From assembly GCA_963753195.1 (NCBI GenBank), contig CAVWBH010000003.1, positions 496,001 to 560,000 of the forward strand: 64,000 bases of DNA, in the 5' to 3' direction. A program made the position numbers and the translations under genes. Under the pieces are notes generated by a model, which was not told the origin of the DNA, did not search any database, and worked only from the letters and a program-made list of their open reading frames with translations. Source of the DNA: Palsa-504 sp963753195 (GTDB lineage: Bacteria > Actinomycetota > Actinomycetes > Streptosporangiales > Streptosporangiaceae). Below are positions 42,411 to 51,553 of this stretch, piece after piece (the stretch's first letter is position 1; each line of letters begins with the position of its first letter).

Positions 42411-42824
42411 CGCCTTCTTCCTCCCCGCCCGCTCCCCGATTATCCGGGCGGCAGCGGGCGAATATGCCGTTGCCGCATAACACAATTCGTCCGGTTCCTG
42501 AAATTCTGTCCCATTTCGGCATTAACGCCCGAGTTCAAGGCAGCGGCTGGGAACGATGCGCCCGCGGGCCGACAGGGACAAACTGCGGGTTGGACAACTT
42601 CCGGTACCGCTCCGTGAGCAACAGGCCCCGCCTGCCGCGTTCACGCAGGATATCAAGACCGTTTTCGTCGCTCAGCATTTTCGATATCTGCCGAGACCAG
42701 CATGTCCAGTCATATGACCCCTTTCTCCGGTGTTTGGCCCGGGAGCTGAATCAGCTTGCCGCGGTCAGCGCCAGCCTGGTCGGGCTCCTGCACGCCGGGG
42801 CACCGGCCAGGCTAGGCTTTGCAG
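42411..42824. other. AT-richer intergenic region, no supported gene
   Basis: About 410 bp, clearly less GC-rich than the surroundings between 42470 and 42740. A 122-codon plus-strand frame exists (42464-42832), but its composition (scattered Cys, Arg, Ser; no domain; no ribosome site) is not protein-like. It probably holds the promoter of the peptidase-AsnB operon and perhaps a gene remnant. Confidence 0.4.
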
Positions 42825-42959
42825 GTGCTTGATACGTGGCTTCGTGTGCGAGGTCGTCGTGCGCGGCAGGTGCGCCTGCTCGCCATCCTCGGCATCCTCC
42901 TGATTGCGGCGGGGGTTGCGCTAGCCGTCGCCGTGCTTGCCTCAGCGGTGCATTCCTGA
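42825..42959 (+). CDS. small single-pass membrane protein
   Basis: A 44-residue frame: a basic N-terminus (LRVRGRRARQVR) followed by one hydrophobic helix (LLAILGILLIAAGVALAVAVLASAV) and a two-residue tail. Codon use is high-GC. There is no Shine-Dalgarno, but TAGGCT ends exactly six bases before the GTG, which would give a leaderless mRNA. It lies tail to tail with dprA. Too short for homology judgement; other membrane microproteins look like this. Confidence 0.45.
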   Translation: MLDTWLRVRGRRARQVRLLAILGILLIAAGVALAVAVLASAVHS

Positions 42960-42980
42960 GCGTGGGGAAGGCCGGGCCCG

Positions 42981-44174
42981 TCATCGCCGGCACAGGCGCC
43001 AGCCGCGGTCGCCGCGCTCGATGAAGCCCAGGCCGGCCAGCAGGCCGAGGCAGCGCAGCACCGTGTCCAGGTCCACGCCCGCCTCGGCTGCGATCGTCGA
43101 TGGGCCCGCGGCGCCGCGGGCGGGGAGCGCGTCGAGCACCCGGGCGCTGTCGAGGTCGAGCTCGTCACGACAGGCCGCCGCGTCCTGATTACGGGGCGGC
43201 GGCCCGGCGGCGGGCGGGGCTCCGGTGGCCGGAGGGGCTCCGGTGGCGCCCAGCGGTGAGAGCATCTCGATGATGTCCGCGGCGCGGGTCACGCAGGTCG
43301 CGCCCCACTCCCGGATGATCCGGTGGCAGCCGGCCGACTGCACGGAGGTTACCGGGCCGGGGACGGCCATCAGGGGCTTGCCCAGCTCGGCCGCGTGACG
43401 GGCGGTGTTCAGCGCGCCGCTGCGCTCGCCCGCCTCGACGACCACGGTGCCGCAGCTCATCGCGGCGATGGTCCGGTTACGGACGAGGAACCGCAGCCGG
43501 GCGGGCCGGCGGCCCGGCGGCCATTCGCTGACCATCAGGCCGTCGCCGGCGATGTCCGCGAACAGTCCCGCGTGGCCTGCCGGGTAGGGCTGATCCAGGC
43601 CGCAGGCCATGACCGCGATCGTGGCCGCCCGGACGGCCAGCGCGCCGCGGTGCGCGGCCGCGTCGATGCCGTACGCGCCACCCGAAACGATCACCCAGCC
43701 CTGATCGGCGAGATCGGCGGCGATCTCGCCGGCTACGTGCGCGCCGTAGCCGGTGGCGGCGCGTGATCCCACCATCGACACCGAACGCAGGCAGGCCTGG
43801 CGCAGGTCCGCGCGGCCGCGCAGCCACAACGCGTACGGCCGGGCCGCGCCGAGCTCGTCCAGGACGGCGGGCCACTGCGGATCGCCGGGGCAGACGAGCC
43901 GGACGCCGTCGCGGCGCGTGCGCTCGATCGCCGCGGCGTCCGGAAGATCGGGCAGGCGGATGCGCCAGCGGCCCAGCGCTCGTTCCAGCGCACGCCGACG
44001 GCCCGGGCTGTCGCCGCATCCAGGCCCGGCTCCCGGCAGCCTGCCCGCCTTGATCGCGGTCAGCACCTCGGCCGGGGAACAGAATTCCAGCAGGGCGCCG
44101 AGGGCGGGATCGCCGGGCTCGGCCAGGTAGGTGAGGGCGGCCCGGGCCAGGGCCTGCGCGCCGAGCGGGCTCAC
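42981..44174 (-). CDS. dprA: DNA-processing protein DprA
   Basis: A 397-residue protein that loads RecA on incoming single-stranded DNA in transforming bacteria. The Rossmann core is clear (VSMVGSRAATGYGAHVAGEIAADLADQGWVIVSGGAYGIDAAAHRGAL; GLDQPYPAGHAGLF; GTVVVEAGERSGALNTA), followed by a proline-rich linker and a C-terminal winged helix. GTG at 44174 overlaps the comM stop by four bases (GTGA), so translation is coupled. Confidence 0.95.
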   Translation of the reverse strand: MSPLGAQALARAALTYLAEPGDPALGALLEFCSPAEVLTAIKAGRLPGAGPGCGDSPGRRRALERALGRWRIRLPDLPDAAAIERTRRDGVRLVCPGDPQWPAVLDELGAARPYALWLRGRADLRQACLRSVSMVGSRAATGYGAHVAGEIAADLADQGWVIVSGGAYGIDAAAHRGALAVRAATIAVMACGLDQPYPAGHAGLFADIAGDGLMVSEWPPGRRPARLRFLVRNRTIAAMSCGTVVVEAGERSGALNTARHAAELGKPLMAVPGPVTSVQSAGCHRIIREWGATCVTRAADIIEMLSPLGATGAPPATGAPPAAGPPPRNQDAAACRDELDLDSARVLDALPARGAAGPSTIAAEAGVDLDTVLRCLGLLAGLGFIERGDRGWRLCRR

Positions 44175-45724
44175 CGCCGGACCCCGAGCCACAACCCGAG
44201 CGCGGCGTGGCATTCGTCCTTGGTCGGGCGCGGCTGGCCGGCCAGGTCGGCCAGGGTCCAGGCGACGCGGATGACCTTGACCACGCCCCGCGCGCTGATC
44301 TGGCCGCGCTCCAGCGCGCGTTCCACCACGGCCAGCGAGCCCGGTGCGGGCGGCCAGGCCCGGCGCAGCTCCGACCCGGGGACCTCGCCGTTCAGCCGCC
44401 ATCGGGTGCCGCGCAGCCGGTGCGCCGACCGCTGCCTGGCCTCGGCCACACGCAGCGCCACGGTCCGGCTGGACTCGGCGAAGTCCCGGTCGCTGAGCAG
44501 TTCCCGGCGGCTGACCGGCTCAAGCTCGATCTTCACGTCCACCCGGTCGAGCAGGGGGCCCGAGATCCGGCCCAGGTACCGGCGGCGAGCGGCCGGGCTG
44601 CAGCTGCAGCCCCCGGCCGACCCGCCGCCACGCGCACACGGGCACGGGTTCGAGGCCATGACCAGGGTGAACCTGGCCGGGAACCGGGCCGTGACCCCCG
44701 ACCGGGCCACCACGACCTCGCCGGCCTCCAGCGGCTGGCGCAACGCGTCCAGCACGTCCCGGGCGAACTCGGGCGCCTCATCGAGGAACAGCACCCCGCG
44801 GTGCGCCAGCGACGCCGAGCCGGGACGGATGACGCCGCTGCCGCCGCCCACGATCGCGGCCTTGGTCGCGGTGTGATGGGGCGCGAGAAACGGCGGATCG
44901 CAGAGCAGCGGAACCTCGGTGGGCAACGTCCCGGCGACCGAATGGATGGCCGTCACTTCCAGCGCGGCCTGCCGGTCAAGCCGCGGGAGAATGGTGGGAA
45001 TCCGCTCGGCCAGCATGGTCTTGCCCGCCCCGGGCGGCCCCTGCAGCGACAGGTGATGACCGCCGGCCGCGCACACCTCGGCGGCTCGCCGGGCCATCGA
45101 CTGGCCGAGCATCTCGGCCAGGTCGGGCGCCGGCCAAGAAGACGGAGCGGCGAGCGGTTCCTGGCCGCGGGCGAACTCGGCGGCGGGCGGCCCGCCGCGC
45201 GAACCCGGCGTGCCCCGCAGCCAGTCGACCACGGCGGTCAGGGTGCTGGCCGCGATCACCCGCACGCCGGGCACCAGGGCGGCCTCGGGCGCGTTCTGCT
45301 CGGCCACCATCACCGTGCCGAACCTGCCGTCGTCCGCCGCCGCGGCCACCGCGGGAAGCACCCCCCGGACCGGCCGCAGCCGCCCGTCAAGGCCGAGCTC
45401 ACCGAAGAACATGACCCCGGCCGAGGCCGCGGCGGGCACCGTGCCCGCCGCGGTGAGCACGCCGACGGCGATGGCCAGATCGAACCAGCTGCCCCGCTTG
45501 GGCAGGCTGGCCGGGGAGAGCCCGACGGTGATCTTCCGCTGCGGCCAGTGCTCGCCGCTGTTGGCGATCGCGGCGCGGATCCGGTCACGCGCCTCGCGCA
45601 GCGCGGTATCGGGCAGCCCGACCAGGATCATGCCGACCAGCCCGTTCGCGATGTCCACCTCGACCTCGACCAGGTGGCCTTGCACTCCCACCAGGGCGAT
45701 CGAATAGGTGCGAGCCAGTGACAC
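44171..45724 (-). CDS. comM: YifB/ComM family Mg-chelatase-like AAA+ ATPase
   Basis: A 517-residue AAA+ helicase promoting branch migration during natural transformation. N-terminal ribosomal-S5-like domain (ALVGVQGHLVEVEVDIANGLVGMILVGLPD), Walker A GPPGAGKT near residue 230, Walker B VLFLDEAPEF near residue 318, then a small zinc-like CxxxC region (CPCARGGGSAGGCSCSPAARRRYLGRISGPLLDRVD). Between yraN and dprA in the standard order. Confidence 0.95.
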   Translation of the reverse strand: MSLARTYSIALVGVQGHLVEVEVDIANGLVGMILVGLPDTALREARDRIRAAIANSGEHWPQRKITVGLSPASLPKRGSWFDLAIAVGVLTAAGTVPAAASAGVMFFGELGLDGRLRPVRGVLPAVAAAADDGRFGTVMVAEQNAPEAALVPGVRVIAASTLTAVVDWLRGTPGSRGGPPAAEFARGQEPLAAPSSWPAPDLAEMLGQSMARRAAEVCAAGGHHLSLQGPPGAGKTMLAERIPTILPRLDRQAALEVTAIHSVAGTLPTEVPLLCDPPFLAPHHTATKAAIVGGGSGVIRPGSASLAHRGVLFLDEAPEFARDVLDALRQPLEAGEVVVARSGVTARFPARFTLVMASNPCPCARGGGSAGGCSCSPAARRRYLGRISGPLLDRVDVKIELEPVSRRELLSDRDFAESSRTVALRVAEARQRSAHRLRGTRWRLNGEVPGSELRRAWPPAPGSLAVVERALERGQISARGVVKVIRVAWTLADLAGQPRPTKDECHAALGLWLGVRR

Positions 45725-45726
45725 GG

Positions 45727-46083
45727 CTAGCCCACTCCCCTGATGTGCTCGATGGTGAATCCGCCGGTGCCCTCGTACAGCAGGCCGACCACATCGATCC
45801 GGACCTCATCGAAGCGGACGCCGTGGGCGTTCAGCCATTGCACGGCCAGGCGGCGCAGCCGGGCGCGCTTGGCCCGGCTGACCGCCTCGAGCGGGCTGCC
45901 GTAACGCGTCGACGTCCTCGATTTCACCTCGCAGACGACCAGCACGTGACGCTCGACCGCCACGATGTCGATCTCGCCGTCCGCGCTGCGCCAGTTGCGG
46001 TCCAGGATCCGCAGTCCGCACGCTTCCAGGTACTCAGACGCCGCCTGCTCGCCGGACTTGCCCAGCACGTCTTTGGCTCGCAT
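45727..46083 (-). CDS. yraN: YraN family (UPF0102) nuclease-fold protein
   Basis: A 118-residue protein with a PD-(D/E)xK-type fold: GEQAASEYLEACGLRILDRNWRSADGEIDIVAVERHVLVVCEVKSR contains the Asp and the ExK pair. The ATG at 46083 is preferred for its GGAGGTG, seven bases upstream; the frame extends 16 codons further. Three bases separate it from comM. Function in recombination or repair is presumed, not proven. Confidence 0.92.
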   Translation of the reverse strand: MRAKDVLGKSGEQAASEYLEACGLRILDRNWRSADGEIDIVAVERHVLVVCEVKSRTSTRYGSPLEAVSRAKRARLRRLAVQWLNAHGVRFDEVRIDVVGLLYEGTGGFTIEHIRGVG

Positions 46084-46978
46084 CGTCAACACCTCCGGTT
46101 CCGACGATCGCCGAAGGTGGGAGCGGGCCACAGGCGGGCTGCGTGGCTGTGGAAAACCAGCCGGGCGGGCCGGGACCGGTGGGAAACGAGCGGGAAATGT
46201 CAGACCCGGATGATTGGATCCGAACGGGGGTCGCTGCGGTCATCTACAGCGCGAGCAGAGCCTCGGGAGAGGGTGGCCCATAAGGCAAGGGGTACGGGGC
46301 GAAGACCGAAACTCCTCACCACGCCTGAGTCATAACCAACTGTATTAACTGGGATCGACTCCTGGCCATCCTGCCCCTCTAAATTAGTTGCCATTAATCA
46401 ATTGCCTTGCGGCAAGCATATAGGGCAATTACCCAGTGACAAGGGCTTGACTTTCCGCCCGAGGCATCGAACAATCCGAGTAACAGCCTATTCACGCTCT
46501 GCTAGAAGCCGATCTCCGCGATCTCCTGCTATCACAATGCGAAGGCTCGGAGTCTTAGGTTCCCTGAAGCGTTGGAGGGAACAATGCCGTCTGGCTTTGA
46601 CTCTGCTTGGTGCAGTCTCAGCCCGGCGCGGGCGGCGCCAAACGAAGCCGTGCCTTTACCGGCCTGGACGGGCTAGGTAATCCGTCCAGGCTCAAATTCC
46701 CAGGTCGGCAGCTCAATCGGCACCTCGGCGGACGGATCCGCCCTATTCCCGGCCCGGGACACCTACCACCGCCCCGGGCTCGTCCGCGTCCGCCGCAATT
46801 ACCCAGCGCCGCGCGATGGCGTGGCCTGCACCAAAACGCCGACAAAGGCACCGCATGATGACCGGCGTCAGCGGTAAATCCGGGTTCTCGTTCCTCCGGG
46901 TTCTCGTTTCACAGACAAAGACGCCGCATTCGCTTTACCCGCCACCCGCCGCCCGGATGGCAGCAAGGAGAAATTGCC
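46084..46978. other. large intergenic region (~0.9 kb) with no supported gene
   Basis: Between divergent yraN and the MFS transporter. The part from ~46310 to ~46620 is unusually AT-rich for this genome. Short frames (for example 46402-46680 plus) have no ribosome site or protein-like composition. It contains a 10-bp hairpin (46662-46691) and a 14-bp direct repeat TCCGGGTTCTCGTT (46879-46892, 46895-46908) just before the transporter. No tRNA cloverleaf was found by eye. In mycobacteria the fdhD/fdhF genes lie near this position. Confidence 0.5.
46662..46691. terminator. 10-bp hairpin in large intergenic region
   Basis: GCCTGGACGG and CCGTCCAGGC perfect arms with a ten-base loop, followed on the plus strand by TCAAATTCC. 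It could terminate an unseen transcript or be part of a small RNA; no gene ends here. Confidence 0.45.
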
Positions 46979-48388
46979 ATGGCCCAAGACACGCCGGGAG
47001 CCGGGTCCGCCGGCGGCACCACCCGTCTGGTTATTCCCGGCGAGATGGCAGCCCGGATCGACCGCCTGCCCATGAGCTTCATGGCCTGGGAGCTCTGCCT
47101 GATCATTCAGGTGGGCTGGACGGTCTCGGCGAATACCGACGGGATCGCCCGGATCCTGTACCCGTTCATCTGGGGGCCGGCCAAGGAAATCACTCACACC
47201 CAGTACGACATCCTGTACGCCTTGCAGGTCGGGATCAGCATCCTGATCGGCGGCTACGCCCTCGGCTGGCTCGGCGACAAGATCGGCCGGCGCAGGGCCC
47301 TGATCACGTCCTCACTGCTGGCCGCCTTGTTCATCTGGCCGTTCGCGTACGTGACGAACTTCCCCGCACTGTTTGTCCTGTCGATCGCCGACACGCTCGG
47401 GTTCGCCGGGTACCTGGCCATGAATGTCGTGTACATGAGCGAGATCATGGGGCCGACGGTCCGGCCCCGGGTGATGATGGTCTGCCAGGTGGTGGCCATC
47501 TTCCTGCTCACCGTCGTGCTCGGCGGCATCGTCCCGCACTACTGGATCCCCGGCCACTACCGGTGGCAGCTGTGGATGATGGCCGGGCTGAACATCGCCG
47601 TGGCGATCTACCTATACTTCCGGATGCCCGAGTCGCCGCGCTGGCTGGAGGCCAGGGAACGCCGCGACGAGGCACGCAAGGTCGTGGAGAAGATGGAGGC
47701 GCGGGTCATGAGGCGTCACCCCGTGCTGCCCGAGCCCGACCTGGCGCCGCACGAGGTGGTGGCCGAGGAGAAGACCAGCTGGCTCGCCCCGTTCTACAAG
47801 CAGTACGTGCTCGTCACCGTACTTCTGCTGGTGGTCATGATGCTCGGCTACGGCGGCATCGTGTACGGCGGCGGAAGCCAATCAGTGCTGTTCCTGCATC
47901 TCAACCGCGGCTACAGCGCCGGCTTCATCTTCGCCCTGACGGCCTGGGCCGGGGTGGTTTCCGCCGCCGCCTACCTGGTGAACGCGCTGTTCGGGCAGCG
48001 GTGGGAGCGCAAATGGACGCAGCTCGTCGGCGCGATCATGTACGCCGGCGGCTGGTGGGGCGTCTACGAGGTGCACAACACCGCGGGCATGTCGGTCTTG
48101 TATGTCACGGCGGTGACCGGGACCGTCCTGTGGCTGTGGAGTATGTACGTGTACATTCCGGCCAACTTCCCGACCCGGATGCGTGCTCTCGGTACGGGCT
48201 GGACCGACGGCGTGGGCCATATCGGCGCCTGGGTCGGCGTCCTGATCGCCGGAGCGCTCTTCACCGTTACTGCGCCGCTGGCCTTCATCGTGTGGATCAC
48301 GGTACCGTGCGCGCTCCTTCCCGGCGTCCTGGTCGCGATCTTCGGGAAGAGCCAGCGCAACCGGGCGCTGGAAGAGCTGTCCCGATAG
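46979..48388 (+). CDS. MFS transporter, sugar-porter-like
   Basis: A 469-residue permease with about 12 hydrophobic helices. The cytoplasmic loop 2-3 signature is GWLGDKIGRRRA, and loop 6-7 has YFRMPESPRWLEARERRDEA, the PESPR motif of the sugar-porter subfamily. It would import a sugar by proton symport. ATG with AAGGAG. It converges on a GH65 phosphorylase and beta-phosphoglucomutase 16 bp away, which suggests a disaccharide substrate (inference). No substrate-binding protein or regulator is adjacent. Confidence 0.88.
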   Translation: MAQDTPGAGSAGGTTRLVIPGEMAARIDRLPMSFMAWELCLIIQVGWTVSANTDGIARILYPFIWGPAKEITHTQYDILYALQVGISILIGGYALGWLGDKIGRRRALITSSLLAALFIWPFAYVTNFPALFVLSIADTLGFAGYLAMNVVYMSEIMGPTVRPRVMMVCQVVAIFLLTVVLGGIVPHYWIPGHYRWQLWMMAGLNIAVAIYLYFRMPESPRWLEARERRDEARKVVEKMEARVMRRHPVLPEPDLAPHEVVAEEKTSWLAPFYKQYVLVTVLLLVVMMLGYGGIVYGGGSQSVLFLHLNRGYSAGFIFALTAWAGVVSAAAYLVNALFGQRWERKWTQLVGAIMYAGGWWGVYEVHNTAGMSVLYVTAVTGTVLWLWSMYVYIPANFPTRMRALGTGWTDGVGHIGAWVGVLIAGALFTVTAPLAFIVWITVPCALLPGVLVAIFGKSQRNRALEELSR

Positions 48389-48404
48389 ACGCTGAGCCGC
48401 CGGG

Positions 48405-50765
48405 TCAGTCGGCTGAGCTGCGGCTGTAGGGCGTCCGCCCGGACGGCTGTTCCGGGCGCGGGCCTGCCTTGAGCGGCGGGATCCTGCGCTCTATCGCCCG
48501 GTGGCCGAGCTCAAGTTCCTCGCCGTGATGGCTCACCGTCAGCGGGTCGCCTTCCAGCAGCTGGTATCTGGCCCGGGTGCCCCTGACCGTGACGCTGAGC
48601 TTGCGGCCCTGGTAGCGCATCCGGAACGTCAGCCTCGTTATGCCGCCGGGCAGGCGCGGGGAGAAGGCCAGCGGGCCGTGGCCCGCGCGCAGGCCGCCGA
48701 ACCCCGCCACCAGCGCCAGCCACGCCCCGGCGAGCGAGGCCATATGGAGGCCGTCGGAGGTGTTGTGCTCCACGTCCCTCAGGTCCATGAGGGCGGCCTC
48801 GGCCAGGTAGTCATCGGCCAGATCCAGCTGGCCGACCTCGGCGGCCATCACCCCCTGGATACACGCCGACAGGGAGGAATCGCGCACGGTCAGCGGCTCG
48901 TAGTAGGCGAAATTGGCGGCCTTCTGCTCGGCGCTGAACGCATCGGACCGCAGGTACATGGCCAGCACCAGGTCCGCCTGCTTGACGACCTGCTTGCGGT
49001 ACAGCTGGAAGTAGGGGAAGTGCAGCAGCAGCGGGTACTTGTCCTCCGGGGTGTCCTTGAAGTCCCACCGGGCGTAGTCGGTGAACGAATCATGCTGCGG
49101 GTGAACCCCGATTCGTTCGTCAAAAGGTATGTACATGGCGTTGGCGGCGTCCCGCCAGGACGCGGCCTCCTCGGTCGAGACGCCGAGCGTTTCGGCCTGC
49201 GACGGCAGCCGGGAGGCCAGATCGGCCGCACAGGCCAGGTTCCGCTGGGCCATCAGGTTGGTGTAGACGTTGTTGTCCTTGACCGCGCTGTACTCATCCG
49301 GCCCGGTCACGCCCTCGATCCTGAAGCGGCCCGCGGCGTCGTGCTGGCCGAGGGAGCGCCACAGCCGCGCCGTCTCGACCAGCAGCTCCAGGCCGACTTC
49401 CGACTCGAACTTTGCGTCCTGCGTGGCGTCCAGGTAACGGATGACGGCATCGGCGATGTCGGCGTTGATGTGGAACGCGGCCGTCCCCGCCGGCCAGTAG
49501 CCGGAGCACTCCTGGCCGCGGATCGTCCGCCACGGGAACGCCGCCCCGGCCAGGCCCAGGTCGGCCGCGTGCTGCTTGGCCTCACCCAGCACTATGTGCC
49601 GCCAGCGCAGCGCGTCGGCCGCGGCCGACGGGTGAGTGTAGGTGAGCACGGGCAGCACGTACGTCTCGGTGTCCCAGAACGTGTGCCCGTCGTAGCCGCT
49701 CCCGGTCAGCCCCTTGGCCGCGATCGGGCGGTATTCCGCCCGCGCGGCGGACTGCAGTATGTGGAACAGCCCGAAGCGGACCGCCTGCTGGATCTCGGCG
49801 TCACCGTCCACCTCGACGTCGGCACCGTCCCAGAACTCGTCCAGGTAGGCGCGCTGCTCGGCCAGCAGGCCATCCCAGCCGGTCAGGTGGGCGCCGGCCA
49901 GGGCGCCGGTGACCTGGTCGATGAGCGCGGGCCTGGACCGCTGGCTCGACCAGCCGTAGCCGATGTACTTGACGATGCGCAGTTGCTCGCCCGGGGCCAG
50001 CTCGGTGGCGACCGTGGACCGGCCCAGGTCCGGGTAGGACTCGGTACGGCTGCCCATCTTCTCCGGGCAGTAGATCTCGTGTGACATCCCGGCGGCCATC
50101 CGCAGCCCGCTGGCCCGGGTCCGGTGCACCAGGACGACCCGGGGCGGCGTGCCGTCGTAGGTCTGGTGCTCCTCGCTGACCAGCGGAGCCTCCAGGATGG
50201 CGGCCAGCCGCGGGTCGTTGCCCCGGTTGGGCATCTCCTCGTTGGTGACCAGCTCGGACTGCAGCACCACCCGCAGCTTGCGGTCCACCGGCTGGACCGT
50301 GTAGCTGATGGCCGCGATCGCGCGCTCGGTCAGCGACACCATGCGCACCGAGGTCACCTCGACCCTGGCCCCGGCCGGGGAAGACCAGTCGGCGGTCCGG
50401 GTCAGCGTGCCCGCCCTCAGGTCCAGGACGCGCTCGTGGGAGTGCAGGGTGCCGTACCTGATGTCGAACGGCTCGTCGTCGACCAGCAGCCTGATCAGCT
50501 TGCCGTTGGTGACGTTGATGACCGTCTGCCCGCTGTCGGGGAAGCCGTAGCCGGCCTCCGCGTAGGGCAGCGGCCGGACCTCGTACATGGAGTTGAGGTA
50601 GGTTCCCGGCAGCCCGTGCGGCTCGCCCTCATCCAGGTTGCCGCGCAGCCCGATGTGCCCGTTCGACAGCGCGAAGATCGACTCGCTCTGGGCGAGCAGA
50701 TCCAGGTCCAGCTCCTTCTCGATCAGCCGCCAGGGCTCGGTGCCGTAGGCGGCCTGCTTGATCAT
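48405..50765 (-). CDS. glycoside hydrolase family 65 disaccharide phosphorylase
   Basis: A 786-residue GH65 enzyme that splits an alpha-glucoside with phosphate to beta-glucose-1-phosphate and glucose (maltose, trehalose or kojibiose type). N-terminal beta-sandwich (FALSNGHIGLRGNLDEGEP), then the (alpha/alpha)6 barrel with FWDTETYVLP and the catalytic acid Glu491 in GVTGPDEYSAVKDNNVYTN. The phosphate-binding region is the HxxxxGG-like segment near residue 640 (DGLHMASLAGAW). Which disaccharide is used cannot be told. ATG overlaps the upstream phosphomutase stop by four bases. Confidence 0.92.
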   Translation of the reverse strand: MIKQAAYGTEPWRLIEKELDLDLLAQSESIFALSNGHIGLRGNLDEGEPHGLPGTYLNSMYEVRPLPYAEAGYGFPDSGQTVINVTNGKLIRLLVDDEPFDIRYGTLHSHERVLDLRAGTLTRTADWSSPAGARVEVTSVRMVSLTERAIAAISYTVQPVDRKLRVVLQSELVTNEEMPNRGNDPRLAAILEAPLVSEEHQTYDGTPPRVVLVHRTRASGLRMAAGMSHEIYCPEKMGSRTESYPDLGRSTVATELAPGEQLRIVKYIGYGWSSQRSRPALIDQVTGALAGAHLTGWDGLLAEQRAYLDEFWDGADVEVDGDAEIQQAVRFGLFHILQSAARAEYRPIAAKGLTGSGYDGHTFWDTETYVLPVLTYTHPSAAADALRWRHIVLGEAKQHAADLGLAGAAFPWRTIRGQECSGYWPAGTAAFHINADIADAVIRYLDATQDAKFESEVGLELLVETARLWRSLGQHDAAGRFRIEGVTGPDEYSAVKDNNVYTNLMAQRNLACAADLASRLPSQAETLGVSTEEAASWRDAANAMYIPFDERIGVHPQHDSFTDYARWDFKDTPEDKYPLLLHFPYFQLYRKQVVKQADLVLAMYLRSDAFSAEQKAANFAYYEPLTVRDSSLSACIQGVMAAEVGQLDLADDYLAEAALMDLRDVEHNTSDGLHMASLAGAWLALVAGFGGLRAGHGPLAFSPRLPGGITRLTFRMRYQGRKLSVTVRGTRARYQLLEGDPLTVSHHGEELELGHRAIERRIPPLKAGPRPEQPSGRTPYSRSSAD

Positions 50766-51529
50766 CGGGCGTCCTGGCCCGGGTGCGCGCCGGGTTCGAG
50801 AAGCTCCGCGAGGTCCTTGACCACGATGTCGGCGCCGTGCTCGCGGAGCTCGGCCGCCTGGCCGACCCGGTCCACGCCGACCACCAGGGCGAAATGGCCA
50901 GCGTGACCCGCCGCCACGCCCGCCTGGGCGTCCTCGAAGACCACCGCGTGCGCGGCGGGCACGCCCAGCGCCTCGGCCGCGGCCAGGAAGGTATCCGGCG
51001 CCGGCTTGCCGCGCAGGCCGCGCTCCTTGGCGACCACCCCGTCGATCCTGACGTCGAACAGCCCGGCGATGCCCGCGGCGTCCAGGACCTGCTCGGTGTT
51101 GGCGCTCGCCGAGACGACCGCGCGGGCGAGGCCCTTGTCCCGCACCGCCTCGATATAGGCGACGCTGCCGTCGTAGACCTGGACCCCTCCGGCGGCTATC
51201 TTCGCCAGGACCAGGGCGTTCTTGCGGTTGCTCAGCCCGTACAAGGTCAGCGTCCCCGGCGGGTCATCCGGCGTTCCCTCGGGGAGGTCGATGCCGCGGG
51301 AGGAAAGGAAGGACCTGGTTCCCTCCAGCCTCGGCTTGCCGTCGACGTAGGCGTCGTACTCGTGATGGGCGTCAAAGGGGACGAACTCGGTGCCGGTGCG
51401 CTCGGCGTACCCGCGGAGGAATTCGTCGAACATCTCCTTCCACGCCGCGGCGTGCAACGTCGCGGTACGGGTTACCACGCCGTCCATGTCGAACAGGCAC
51501 GCCGAAACGCCGTCAGGAAGCCCCAACAT
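50762..51529 (-). CDS. pgmB: beta-phosphoglucomutase-like HAD phosphatase
   Basis: A 255-residue HAD protein: nucleophile Asp14 and acid/base Asp16 in CLFDMDGVVT, Ser/Thr motif VVSASANT, Lys in RGKPAPDTF and motif IV VFEDAQAGV. Its coupling to the GH65 phosphorylase (4-bp overlap) makes beta-phosphoglucomutase the best assignment: it converts the released beta-glucose-1-phosphate to glucose-6-phosphate. The cap is longer than usual. Confidence 0.9.
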   Translation of the reverse strand: MLGLPDGVSACLFDMDGVVTRTATLHAAAWKEMFDEFLRGYAERTGTEFVPFDAHHEYDAYVDGKPRLEGTRSFLSSRGIDLPEGTPDDPPGTLTLYGLSNRKNALVLAKIAAGGVQVYDGSVAYIEAVRDKGLARAVVSASANTEQVLDAAGIAGLFDVRIDGVVAKERGLRGKPAPDTFLAAAEALGVPAAHAVVFEDAQAGVAAGHAGHFALVVGVDRVGQAAELREHGADIVVKDLAELLEPGAHPGQDAR

Positions 51530-51553
51530 CCGCCCTCCGCCCCTCTGCTGAGG

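Noticed and set aside
42464..42832. A 122-codon plus-strand frame
   Set aside because: No ribosome site, no domain, irregular composition in AT-richer DNA; treated as non-coding.
46402..46680. A 92-codon plus-strand frame in the large intergenic gap
   Set aside because: Arg/Ser-rich with no start signals and no recognisable fold.
46650..46700. Possible tRNA-like arm (hairpin followed by TCAAATTCC)
   Set aside because: No acceptor stem, D-arm or anticodon arm could be fitted around it.
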